This document shows, piece by piece, positions 54,098-63,125 of a stretch of DNA of 64,000 nucleotides. The stretch covers positions 1-64,000 of the forward strand of contig NZ_BAFT02000043.1 of NCBI RefSeq assembly GCF_000308475.2. Reading direction: 5' to 3'. Positions within the stretch are counted from its first letter, which is position 1. Every line of letters begins with the position of its first letter. The DNA comes from Nocardia brasiliensis NBRC 14402. Lineage in GTDB: Bacteria > Actinomycetota > Actinomycetes > Mycobacteriales > Mycobacteriaceae. Made by a program: the position numbers and the translations under genes. The notes below the pieces were generated by a model. It made no database searches. It saw only the letters and a program-made list of their open reading frames with translations, and was not told the DNA's origin.

Positions 54098-55260
54098 CCA
54101 ATCCCGCTGCGGTGCTCGGCACCGGCCAAACCCATCACGTGACGAAAAGAACCGATGTATCGATGGCGGGCATGTGCCGCGAGGCCATCGACCGCGCGCT
54201 GGTCGACGCGGGCTTGACCATCGCCGATATCGATGCCGTGGTGGTCGGCAAAGCACCAGATCTGTTCGAGGGCGTCATGATGCCCGAGCTGTATCTCGCG
54301 GATGCATTGGGCGCCACCGGAAAACCGCTGTTGCGCGTGCATACCGCGGGCTCGGTCGGCGGCTCCACCGGCGTGGTCGCCGCCAACCTGGTGCAGGCCG
54401 GCGTGCACAAGCGCGTGCTCGCGATCGCCTGGGAGAAGCAGTCGGAGTCCAATGCCATGTGGGCACTGTCGATTCCGGTGCCGTTCACCATGCCGGTCGG
54501 CGCGGGCGCGGGCGGCTACTTCGCCCCCCACGTGCGCTCCTACATCCGCCGCTCGAACGCGCCGAGCCATATCGGCGCGATGGTCGCGGTCAAGGATCGC
54601 CGCAACGGCGCGAAAAACCCACTCGCCCACCTCAAGCAGCCCGATATCACGCTCGAATCCGTGCTGGCATCGCAAATGCTCTGGGACCCCATTCGTTTCG
54701 ACGAGACCTGCCCGTCCTCGGACGGCGCCTGCGCCATCGTGCTCGGCGACGAGGAAGCGGCGACCGCGGTGGAGGCGACCGGCAAGAAGGTGGCCTGGGT
54801 GCACGGCACCGCGATGCGCACCGAGCCGACCACCTTCGCCGGACGCGACCAGGTGAACCCGCAGGCCGGTCAGGACGCGGCGGCCGCGCTCTGGCAGGCC
54901 GCCGGAATCACCGACCCGCTCAACGAGATCGACGTCGCGGAGATCTACGTGCCGTTCTCCTGGTTCGAGCCGATGTGGCTGGAGAACCTCGGCTTCGTGC
55001 CGCAGGGCGACGGCTGGAAGCTCACCGACAAGGGAGAAACCGAGATCGGCGGCATTCTGCCGGTCAACCCGTCCGGCGGCGTGCTCTCCTCGAACCCGAT
55101 CGGCGCATCCGGGCTCATCCGGTTCGCCGAGGCAGCCAAGCAGGTCATGGGCCGCGCCGGTGCGTACCAGGTGGAAGGCGCCCGCAAGGCCGTCGGCCAC
55201 GCCTACGGCGGTGGCTCCCAGTACTTCTCGCTCTGGGTCGTCGGCTCGGAGCGGCGATGA
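54094..55260 (+). CDS. ltp3: Thiolase-fold lipid-transfer protein Ltp3-like
   Basis: A 388-residue SCP-x-type thiolase homologue: MAGMCREAIDRALVDAGLTIADIDAVVVGKAPD, then VHTAGSVGGSTGVVAANL where the Cys of true thiolases is replaced, then CPSSDGACAIVLGDEE, ILPVNPSGGVLSSNPIGASG and HAYGGGSQYFSLWVV. It is coupled to ltp4 upstream and to the LLM gene downstream (both ATGA). With the DUF35 protein these may form an aldolase complex that shortens the sterol side chain. Confidence 0.83.
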   Translation: MTNPAAVLGTGQTHHVTKRTDVSMAGMCREAIDRALVDAGLTIADIDAVVVGKAPDLFEGVMMPELYLADALGATGKPLLRVHTAGSVGGSTGVVAANLVQAGVHKRVLAIAWEKQSESNAMWALSIPVPFTMPVGAGAGGYFAPHVRSYIRRSNAPSHIGAMVAVKDRRNGAKNPLAHLKQPDITLESVLASQMLWDPIRFDETCPSSDGACAIVLGDEEAATAVEATGKKVAWVHGTAMRTEPTTFAGRDQVNPQAGQDAAAALWQAAGITDPLNEIDVAEIYVPFSWFEPMWLENLGFVPQGDGWKLTDKGETEIGGILPVNPSGGVLSSNPIGASGLIRFAEAAKQVMGRAGAYQVEGARKAVGHAYGGGSQYFSLWVVGSERR

Positions 55261-56156
55261 GCCCACTACAGTTCACCCTCGGCATCGCGCTCAGTCCGCT
55301 GGAGCAGCTGCCGGAACTCGCGAAGACCGCTGAGGAATGCGGCTTCTCGTCGATCGCGCTGCCGGACTCGCTGTTCTACATGAAGTCCGCGGCGGCGAAG
55401 TACCCCTACACCGCCGACGGGAGCAGGTTCTGGGGACCGGAGACACCTTGGGTCGACCCGCTGATCGGGGCGACCGCGATGGCCATGGCGACCAGCCGGA
55501 TCCGGTTCTACACCAACGTGCTCAAGCTCGGCTCCCGCAATCCGCTGCTGCTCGCACGCCAGGTGGGGTCAGTGGCAGCCATGTCCGGCAACCGGTTCGG
55601 CTTCGGTGTCGGCATCGGCTGGGCGCCGGAGGAATTCGAGTGGTGCGGCGTGCCGTACGCGCGCCGCGGGGCCCGGGTCGACGAGATGATCGAGGTCATC
55701 AAGCTGGTGCTGGGCGGCGGCATGGTCGAATACCACGGCGAATTCTTCGATTTCGATCCGTTGCAGGTCAGCCCGGCGCCCACCGAGCCGGTGCCGTTCT
55801 ATATCGGCGGGCACACGGAGGCGGCGCTGCGCCGGGCGGCCCGGGTCGGCGACGGATGGGCCTCGGCGATGATGACCTACGACGAGCTGCGCCGGACCAT
55901 CGGCAAGCTCGACGCCCTGCGCGCCGAATTCGGCCGGGGCGCCGAACCGTTCGAGATCCAGGCGGTATGCGTTGACCGGTACGGCCGGTCGGGCTATCAG
56001 GACCTGGCCGATGTCGGCGTCACCGATGCGATCGTGGTGCCGTGGCTGATGGACGGCATCGGCTTCGACGGCGAGCTCGCCGCCAAACAGGACTCGCTGC
56101 GCCGATTCGCCGCGGCACATATCGAGGACCCGATCGTCGCGGAGGTACCCGCATGA
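55257..56156 (+). CDS. LLM class F420-dependent oxidoreductase
   Basis: A 299-residue luciferase-like oxidoreductase, a second and different one in this cluster: LGIALSPLEQLPELAKTAEECGFSSIALPDSL, then GVGIGWAPEEFEWCGVPYARRGARVDE and FYIGGHTEAALRRAARVGDGW. It is of the TIGR03619-like group. It is coupled by four-base overlaps to ltp3 and to the SnoaL-like gene, so it acts in the same sterol pathway. The substrate is unknown. Confidence 0.85.
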   Translation: MSPLQFTLGIALSPLEQLPELAKTAEECGFSSIALPDSLFYMKSAAAKYPYTADGSRFWGPETPWVDPLIGATAMAMATSRIRFYTNVLKLGSRNPLLLARQVGSVAAMSGNRFGFGVGIGWAPEEFEWCGVPYARRGARVDEMIEVIKLVLGGGMVEYHGEFFDFDPLQVSPAPTEPVPFYIGGHTEAALRRAARVGDGWASAMMTYDELRRTIGKLDALRAEFGRGAEPFEIQAVCVDRYGRSGYQDLADVGVTDAIVVPWLMDGIGFDGELAAKQDSLRRFAAAHIEDPIVAEVPA

Positions 56157-56572
56157 CCACTACCACCGACCATCCCGCCCGCACCGCCGGGCTCGCGTCG
56201 CAGGCCGCGGTGCGCGCCCGGGACAAGGCGGCCTGGGTCGCCCTGTTCGCCGAGGACGGCATCGTCGAAGATCCCATCGGCCCTTCCGGTTTCGACCCGG
56301 AGGGCAAGGGACACCGCGGAAAGGAAGCGATCGCGGCGTTCTGGGACAAGGCGATCGCGCAGACCACCTCGATCGAGTTCCTGTTCGGTGACTCGTTCGC
56401 GTGCGGCAACGAGATCGCGTTCACCGGCACCATCCGCAGCACGCTCGGCGGTCATCGGATCGACGCCGACGGGGTGTTCACCTACCGGGTGGACGAGACC
56501 GGCAAAATCGCCGCGCTGCGCGCGTTTTGGGAGGTCGACCGCGCCATGGCGACCGCGAAGAAGATCGACTGA
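56153..56572 (+). CDS. SnoaL-like / ketosteroid isomerase-fold protein
   Basis: A 139-residue NTF2-fold protein: VRARDKAAWVALFAEDGIVEDPIG, HRGKEAIAAFWDKAI and TIRSTLGGHRIDADGVFTYRVDETGKIAALRAFWE. The cone-shaped fold and the operon position make it a candidate steroid isomerase or hydratase. The Asp-Tyr pair of classical delta-5-3-ketosteroid isomerase cannot be assigned with confidence. It is the last gene of the ltp operon, before a bidirectional terminator. Confidence 0.8.
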   Translation: MTTTTDHPARTAGLASQAAVRARDKAAWVALFAEDGIVEDPIGPSGFDPEGKGHRGKEAIAAFWDKAIAQTTSIEFLFGDSFACGNEIAFTGTIRSTLGGHRIDADGVFTYRVDETGKIAALRAFWEVDRAMATAKKID

Positions 56573-56586
56573 CAGACCGACCGGCG

Positions 56587-56631
56587 AAAGGCCCTCGGAC
56601 CGGAGTGGGGACTACCGGGCCGAGGGCCTTT
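56587..56631. terminator. Bidirectional terminator between ltp operon and cyp125
   Basis: AAAGGCCCTCGG and CCGAGGGCCTTT form a perfect 12-bp stem with A- and T-ends, placed between two convergent transcripts. Confidence 0.85.
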
Positions 56632-56644
56632 GGTTTCGGTGTGC

Positions 56645-57904
56645 TCAGTGCGCGACCGGGCAGGTCTTGTAATCCACCGGGAATTCCTTGATCCCGTTGA
56701 GCCAACCGGAACGCAGCCGCTTCGGGTCGCCGAGCTTGGTGATGTCCGGCAGATGATCGGCGATGGCGTTGAAGATCAGGTCCACCTCGAGCCGGGCCAG
56801 GTTCGCGCCGATACAGAAGTGCGCGCCGGTGCCGCCGAAGGACAAGTGCTGGTTGTCCTTTCGCAGGATGTCGAACTTCTCCGGCTCGTCGAAGACGTCC
56901 TCGTCGAAGTTGGCCGAGCGGTACAGCATGACGACCCGCTCGCCCTTCTTGATCTGTACGCCGCCGAGTTCGGTGTCTTCCAGCGCGGTCCGCTGGAAGG
57001 AGGTGACCGGCGTGGCCCACCGGATGATCTCGTCGGCGGCGGTGGCCGGGCGCTCCTTCTTGAACAGCTCCCACTGATCGGGGTGCTCCATGAAGGCGTT
57101 CATGCCGTGCGTGATGGCGTTGCGGGTGGTCTCGTTGCCGGCCACGGCCAGCATGATGACGAAGAAGCCGAACTCTTCCTCGCTCAGCTTGTCGCCGTCG
57201 ACATCGGCCTCGATCAGCGTGGTGACGAGGTCGTTGGCCGGGCATTCCTTGCGCGCGGCGGCCATTTGGTATGCGTAGCCGAGGATCTCGGCCGAGGCCA
57301 TGACCGGGTCCGCGTCGTTGTCCGGGTCGTCGTATCCGGTCATGTCGTTGGACCAGGTGAAGACCTTCATTCGGTCTTCCTGCGGCACGCCGATCAACTC
57401 GGCGATCGCCTGCAACGGCAGCTCACACGCGATCTGGGTGACGAAGTCGCCACTCCCGGATTCGGCCGCGGCCTTGACGATCGATTCGGCCCGCGCCGAA
57501 AGTTCTGCGCGCAGACCGTTTATCGCGCGCGGGGTGAAGCCGCGGGAGATGATCTTGCGCAGCTTCGTGTGCTCCGGCGCGTCCTTGTTGATCAGCACGA
57601 AGCGCTGCAGTTCGATCTGCTCGCGGGTGATGTCGTCATTGAAGCGCGGGATCGCGGTGTTCTCGTAGGTGGAGAACACCTCGCTGCGCCGGGACACCTC
57701 TTTGACATCGGCGTGCTTGCTCACCACCCAGAAGCCCTCGTCGTGGAAGCCACTGACCTCGGCCGGTTGCGGATTCCACCAGACCGGGGCGGTTCGGCGC
57801 AGTTCGGCGAACTCCTCGACCGGGACTCGTTCGGCATAGATGCCGGGGTCTGTGACGTCGAATCCGTCCGGCAGATTCGGCCGGACATTCCGAGGGTCTA
57901 CCAC
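56645..57904 (-). CDS. cyp125: Cytochrome P450 CYP125 (cholesterol C26/C27 monooxygenase)
   Basis: A 419-residue P450 that matches Mtb CYP125A1 through its length (LPDGFDVTDPGIYAERVPVEEFAELRR, VAGNETTRNAITHGM in the I helix, FQRTALEDTELGGVQIKKGERVVMLYRSANFDEDVF, and the haem Cys in FGGTGAHFCIGANLARLE). It oxidises the end of the cholesterol side chain, the entry step before CoA activation by FadD19. The GTG start at 57904 has AAGGAGA six bases upstream. It is divergent from fadA5 across a KstR-type site. Confidence 0.95.
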   Translation of the reverse strand: MVDPRNVRPNLPDGFDVTDPGIYAERVPVEEFAELRRTAPVWWNPQPAEVSGFHDEGFWVVSKHADVKEVSRRSEVFSTYENTAIPRFNDDITREQIELQRFVLINKDAPEHTKLRKIISRGFTPRAINGLRAELSARAESIVKAAAESGSGDFVTQIACELPLQAIAELIGVPQEDRMKVFTWSNDMTGYDDPDNDADPVMASAEILGYAYQMAAARKECPANDLVTTLIEADVDGDKLSEEEFGFFVIMLAVAGNETTRNAITHGMNAFMEHPDQWELFKKERPATAADEIIRWATPVTSFQRTALEDTELGGVQIKKGERVVMLYRSANFDEDVFDEPEKFDILRKDNQHLSFGGTGAHFCIGANLARLEVDLIFNAIADHLPDITKLGDPKRLRSGWLNGIKEFPVDYKTCPVAH

Positions 57905-57925
57905 CAGATGTCTCCTTCGACAAAC

Positions 57926-57939
57926 TGAAACACGTTCTA
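57926..57939. promoter_or_regulatory. KstR operator-like site between cyp125 and fadA5
   Basis: TGAAACACGTTCTA fits TnnAACnnGTTnnA completely. It lies 22 bp upstream of the cyp125 start and 105 bp upstream of fadA5. Confidence 0.87.
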
Positions 57940-57956
57940 TAATCATTGAAGCATAG

Positions 57957-59207
<1,251 letters not shown>

Positions 59208-59569
59208 GGTGTTCAACTCCGCGAAACGGGTTTGTTGAACGTTCATCCCCCAGGCTCGAAAACGTGTCGTACGCCACACATGAGTGAGCTTCGTCAACTA
59301 GATGAGACGTCAGCTATCTTTCCGCTATCATGGGTGGCGCGGGGAAGACCTCCAGGACGGGCCAGAACCGGTCCGTACCTCGGCTTCTCGAGAGCCGTTG
59401 GGGTGACCCGCAAACGCAACGGTCCCAGTACCTTCGCCCAACCGGCACCTAGAAGCTTCAAGGAAATCCGGAATCAGGCGTAGGTTTTCAGTTACTGAGC
59501 CGCTAATATCAATGATACGTATCCGAGATAACGACTGTTAGTACAGCGAAGGGAATTGGGCGGCTCACA
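59208..59569. other. Intergenic region with promoter-like elements for the EspR-like gene
   Basis: This 362-bp gap is AT-richer than its surroundings and has no credible gene. Near the right end, GATACGTATC (59514-59523) is a perfect 10-bp palindrome within the probable promoter of the EspR-like gene. No KstR-type site is present, which marks the end of the cholesterol transcripts on this side. Confidence 0.45.
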
Positions 59570-59986
59570 ATGGCTGATTTCGCGGCGCGGCTGAACAAGC
59601 TGTTCGAAACCCTGCATCCCCCGGGGCGTAAGCCGCACACCAACGCGGAGGTTGCGGCTGCGCTGACGGCCTCCGGACATCCGATCTCGAAACCGTACCT
59701 GTCGCAGTTGCGGTCGGGACAACGGACGAACCCGTCCGATGAGACGGTGGCCGCCCTGGCGAAGTTCTTCAAGGTCAAGCCGGACTACTTCTTCAACGAC
59801 ATCTATGCCGCCAAGATCGATCACGATCTGGAGTTGCTGTCCCAGCTGCAGGGCTACGGACTGCGACGGCTGTCGAGTAGAGCGTTCGACCTGTCCGAAG
59901 AATCACAGAACCTCCTCACCTCCATGGCGGAGAAGTTGCGGGCAAGTGAAGGCTTGCCCGGAATTCCTCCGGATGGAACCGAATAG
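59570..59986 (+). CDS. EspR-like XRE-family nucleoid/transcription regulator
   Basis: A 138-residue regulator resembling mycobacterial EspR in length and layout: ADFAARLNKLFETLHPPGRKPHTNAEVAAALTASGHPISKPYLSQLRSGQRTNPSDETVAALAKFFKVKPDYFFND, then a C-terminal helical dimerisation part (LELLSQLQGYGLRRLSSRAFDLSEES). EspR binds distant sites and bridges DNA. Here the gene is placed opposite an IrrE-like protease gene, so a repressor/protease relation as in ImmR-ImmA is possible but unproven. It ends at a clean terminator. Confidence 0.8.
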   Translation: MADFAARLNKLFETLHPPGRKPHTNAEVAAALTASGHPISKPYLSQLRSGQRTNPSDETVAALAKFFKVKPDYFFNDIYAAKIDHDLELLSQLQGYGLRRLSSRAFDLSEESQNLLTSMAEKLRASEGLPGIPPDGTE

Positions 59987-60000
59987 GTTCACTTGCACGA

Positions 60001-60033
60001 AGCACAGTGCGGCCCCACGGGTCGCACTGTGCT
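60001..60033 (+). terminator. Stem-loop after EspR-like gene
   Basis: AGCACAGTGCG and CGCACTGTGCT form a perfect 11-bp stem with an 11-nt loop, starting 14 bp after the stop codon and followed by GTGTT. The rest of the gap to 60310 shows no gene. Confidence 0.85.
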
Positions 60034-60310
60034 GTGTTATGCGTTCACACCCTGGACAATGCATGATGGCGTGCCCCGGGTAATAGGGGCTTGCCCTGTC
60101 AAGGGTGCTTGCGGTATCCGATCACGCGTGCGTGCGGACCCGCATTCGACTATCTCGGAACAGACTGCCGCACCGGTTATCCCGGTCCCCTGATTTTGTG
60201 CATGCTTCGATAAGTCAGCGTTCACCGGGCAGAACTCGACCCGGAGTCCGCAACGCGGATCCCGGGGTGTCTACGGGTGCACCAAATACGGGCGGAAGAG
60301 ACCGCTTAGC

Positions 60311-61321
60311 TCAATTTCGGGCGTGCTCCAGGCTTGTCGCGTCATATGCCCGCGCGATGGCCTGGACCCAGCCGCGCGGACTAATGCCCTCCGGCGGAGC
60401 AATCCACCGCGCATCGATTGCCACATCGCCCAACGGGTTTCTCGCCCACTCCGCCACCGTGCCCGCCCGCTCCGCGATCGACCGTGGCGGCGGGGCCACC
60501 GCAGCGAGCACCACGCCACCGCCGGACTGGAGATACAACGCGTCCATGATCTGGGCCACTTGATCGGACGCTCGTAGCTGAGTCGAGGTACCGGTCTGGT
60601 CGTGCGCGACGACCTCGGGGAAGCGGCCGACCATGATCTTGTGCAACAACCGGATCTGGCGCAGCAGCACCCGGGCTCGCACCCAGAGCTCCACCACGAT
60701 CCAGACCGCACCGAACGCGATCAGCAGACTCGCCGCCTCCCAGGCCGGCCACGCCCAGGTCGGATTCCCCGGCGCGACCCGCGGCGCATCATTGAACGCG
60801 CGCCGAACCTGAAGCACCGCAAGCACTGCGACGACAGCGGTGCCCGTGGTGTAGATCGCGATACCGCGGCCGAGCGTGGTCCAGTCGAGGTTGCGCAGAC
60901 CGGTGATGACGATGAACACCGCGCCGAACGCGACCACCTCCCAGCCGAAGGTGAACGACCACGCGATGGTCGCGGCCACCGCGAACAGACCGAGGCTGTA
61001 GATCACCAGCGCGACCTGGCGCAGGTTTCGGCGCGATACCACCGGCCAGGCCGCCGAGGCCACCACCGAGGTGGCCGTCACGAAGGCGATCCACGCGGAC
61101 ACCACGACACCGTCGGAAAGCCAGCCGGCGTGCACGCCACCCGGCAGCAGGTTGTCGATCGCCACCGCGATCTCCGGCACCGCCACGGTTGCGGCCAGCG
61201 CAACGGCGGCGACCGCGATCACGATGGCCACCCGGGCCGTTGTGGCCGGCTTCACCAGCACGCGCCCCACCCGGGCGCCTGCCGCCATCCAGACCAGCAG
61301 TGCCGTCAACCAGAGGGTCAT
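60311..61321 (-). CDS. Multi-spanning membrane protein, MAB_1171c type
   Basis: A 336-residue protein with about seven membrane helices in the first 210 residues (for example ARVAIVIAVAAVALAATVAV, VALVIYSLGLFAVAATIAW and ASLLIAFGAVWIVVELWV) and a cytoplasmic C-terminal domain of about 125 residues with the motif DALYLQSGGGVV. It looks like the actinobacterial family called MAB_1171c putative transporter. Its start overlaps the stop of the IrrE-like gene (ATGA), so protease and membrane protein are made together. The function is unknown. Confidence 0.72.
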   Translation of the reverse strand: MTLWLTALLVWMAAGARVGRVLVKPATTARVAIVIAVAAVALAATVAVPEIAVAIDNLLPGGVHAGWLSDGVVVSAWIAFVTATSVVASAAWPVVSRRNLRQVALVIYSLGLFAVAATIAWSFTFGWEVVAFGAVFIVITGLRNLDWTTLGRGIAIYTTGTAVVAVLAVLQVRRAFNDAPRVAPGNPTWAWPAWEAASLLIAFGAVWIVVELWVRARVLLRQIRLLHKIMVGRFPEVVAHDQTGTSTQLRASDQVAQIMDALYLQSGGGVVLAAVAPPPRSIAERAGTVAEWARNPLGDVAIDARWIAPPEGISPRGWVQAIARAYDATSLEHARN

Positions 61322-61833
61322 CCCAGCGCCTCATCGAATCGAAGGACCGAGACGCCTGCGCCTCGGCTGTTGAACACCCGGAGCCGGGTCATCAGCATGG
61401 CGGCGAAGGTCTCCGCCTCCCACTCGGCGAGCTCGTCCGCGCCGTCGTCGACGATCTGCTGGTGCGCCCGCTGACTCAGCATGTAGGCGATCAGGTCGTC
61501 GCTGGCCTCGAGCGTCACCTCAGGCGCGGGCGCGCCCTCGTGATCGAACACGATGTGGCCGAGTTCGTGCGCGAGCGTGTGCTCGCGGCTCGGCAGCGAT
61601 TCGGCCAGCACGATCACGTCCCGATCGGGATAGAACCGGCGCTGACCGCACACGCCGGGCCCCAAATGCGCACTGGCGATTTCGATTTCGCGCCGCCGCT
61701 CGCTCGCGATGGCGAGCACGACCTCGTCCAGCGTGGTGGCGTCGGAGTCCGCCGCCACCGCGCACACAGCATCGACGGCCGCGGCCACCCGCCGGTAAGA
61801 CCGCGAACTGCTCTGAGTCTTCGAGTCACTCAT
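61318..61833 (-). CDS. ImmA/IrrE family metallo-endopeptidase-like protein
   Basis: A 171-residue protein with the zinc motif HTLAHELGHIVFDH (HExxH, about residues 85-98) and a downstream Glu in EWEAETFAAMLM that can be the third ligand, the gluzincin arrangement of IrrE and ImmA. Such proteases cleave XRE-type repressors. The start has GAGG nine bases upstream. It is coupled to the downstream membrane protein gene and lies 88 bp after the repeat-protein gene on the same strand. Confidence 0.8.
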   Translation of the reverse strand: MSDSKTQSSSRSYRRVAAAVDAVCAVAADSDATTLDEVVLAIASERRREIEIASAHLGPGVCGQRRFYPDRDVIVLAESLPSREHTLAHELGHIVFDHEGAPAPEVTLEASDDLIAYMLSQRAHQQIVDDGADELAEWEAETFAAMLMTRLRVFNSRGAGVSVLRFDEALG

Positions 61834-61920
61834 GCCTGCACCTCGCTGCCGCTCGGTTCCGGCATGCGCGACGCACGCTGTGACACAATTCGTTCGCTCC
61901 GCTCACTCATGCCACACCCC

Positions 61921-62994
61921 TCACGGCCTCGGGAAGAACATGGCACGGGCGGCGTCTACTCGGGCCTGTGCGGCCGAGGCGCCCTGGAAGCTGACCGCGC
62001 CGGAACCCGCGCCGGCGAGCCCGAGTGCGATCAGGCCACCGATCACCGAGAGCAGCTTCGGTTTCGGGAGACCGTCGTTGGCGCTCGTCGGGCGCACGTC
62101 GGGGTTGGGCTTGGCGGGCGAGGCCTGCGGCGGTGCCGCGGGGGCGGGCGGTGCGGGTGGCGGCACGGCGGCCGGGGCCGCTGCGGGCACCGGAGCGAGC
62201 ACGGGCAGCGGGATGGCCGGCAGCACCGGCGAGGGCACCGGCGGCACCGCGATCGGAGGCAGCACCGGGGCGGGCGGTGGCGGAATCGGGATCAGCAGCA
62301 GGAGCAGCGGAGCGGCGGAGCCGACCGCGGCCGAACCGACCGCCGCGGAACCGACTGCGGCAGAACCGGTTGCAGCGGAACCCACACCCGCGGACCCGAC
62401 GCCCGCAGAGCCGACACCGGCGGAACCCACCGCGGCCGAACCGACGCCGGCCGAACCCACCGCGGCCGAACCGGTCGTGCCGACGCCGACACCCGCGGAC
62501 CCGACCGCGGCCGAACCCGTTGCGGCGGCGCCCAATCCGGCGGACCCGGTCGCGGCGAGCGCGGCCGAACCGGATCCCAGCACGACACCGAGCCCGGCCG
62601 AGCCGGTGCCCAGGGTCAGGCCGAGCCCGGCCGAACCGGAACCGAGCACGATGCCCAGCCCCGCGGACCCGGCCGCAGCCGCGGACCCGCCGGCAGCAGA
62701 ACCACCGGCCGCAGCGGATCCGGCCGCAGCCGAACCGCCGGCCGCCGCCGAACCGGTCGCCGAACCGGTGCCGATCGCGGGGTTGGTAGGCACCGCACTG
62801 ACGTCACTGGGCTGTCCGGGGACCGAAAGGGGGTACCAGGGACCACCGGTGTCATACGGCGGCGGAGCGGGGTCCAGAGCGCACTGGGGGCAGCCGCCGA
62901 CGGGCTGTGCCTCGGCCGCTACCGGGCCGAGTAGCGCGAAACCGGCCACGGTCCCCGCTACTGCAAGCACACGTAACGTGCGACCAACGGCCAT
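61921..62994 (-). CDS. Secreted low-complexity Gly/Ser/Ala repeat protein
   Basis: A 357-residue protein with a signal peptide (VGRTLRVLAVAGTVAGFALL, cleaved near AAEAQ), a Cys pair (GGCPQCALD), and about 150 residues of short repeats built from GSA, AVGSAG and VGSAATGS units (roughly residues 75-225). A Pro/Ala-rich segment and a C-terminal membrane helix (LLSVIGGLIALGLAGAGSGAV) follow. The chain would span or coat the cell wall. The same DNA read as repeats is not a CRISPR array. It is upstream of the IrrE-like gene on the same strand and may head that operon. Confidence 0.72.
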   Translation of the reverse strand: MAVGRTLRVLAVAGTVAGFALLGPVAAEAQPVGGCPQCALDPAPPPYDTGGPWYPLSVPGQPSDVSAVPTNPAIGTGSATGSAAAGGSAAAGSAAAGGSAAGGSAAAAGSAGLGIVLGSGSAGLGLTLGTGSAGLGVVLGSGSAALAATGSAGLGAAATGSAAVGSAGVGVGTTGSAAVGSAGVGSAAVGSAGVGSAGVGSAGVGSAATGSAAVGSAAVGSAAVGSAAPLLLLLIPIPPPPAPVLPPIAVPPVPSPVLPAIPLPVLAPVPAAAPAAVPPPAPPAPAAPPQASPAKPNPDVRPTSANDGLPKPKLLSVIGGLIALGLAGAGSGAVSFQGASAAQARVDAARAMFFPRP

Positions 62995-63125
62995 GCGTCG
63001 AGCCTTCCCCTCATTTGCAAAGCGCAGAACTTCCCCGGTCACGACGCTCACACGGGATTTTTTAACGGACGGGGGCCATAGTAAACCCCTATCGTTACCT
63101 GCGCAGAAAGAAGGGTGGTGCCAGG

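Noticed and set aside
60105..60563. Plus-strand frame between the EspR-like and membrane protein genes
   Set aside because: It overlaps the 3' end of the coupled membrane protein gene for about 250 bp in antisense and has no start signal.
62292..62770. Regularly spaced short repeats that could be taken for a CRISPR array or minisatellite
   Set aside because: The units follow codon periodicity and encode the GSA/AVGSAG repeats of a secreted protein. Repeat and spacer sizes are irregular and no cas gene is present.
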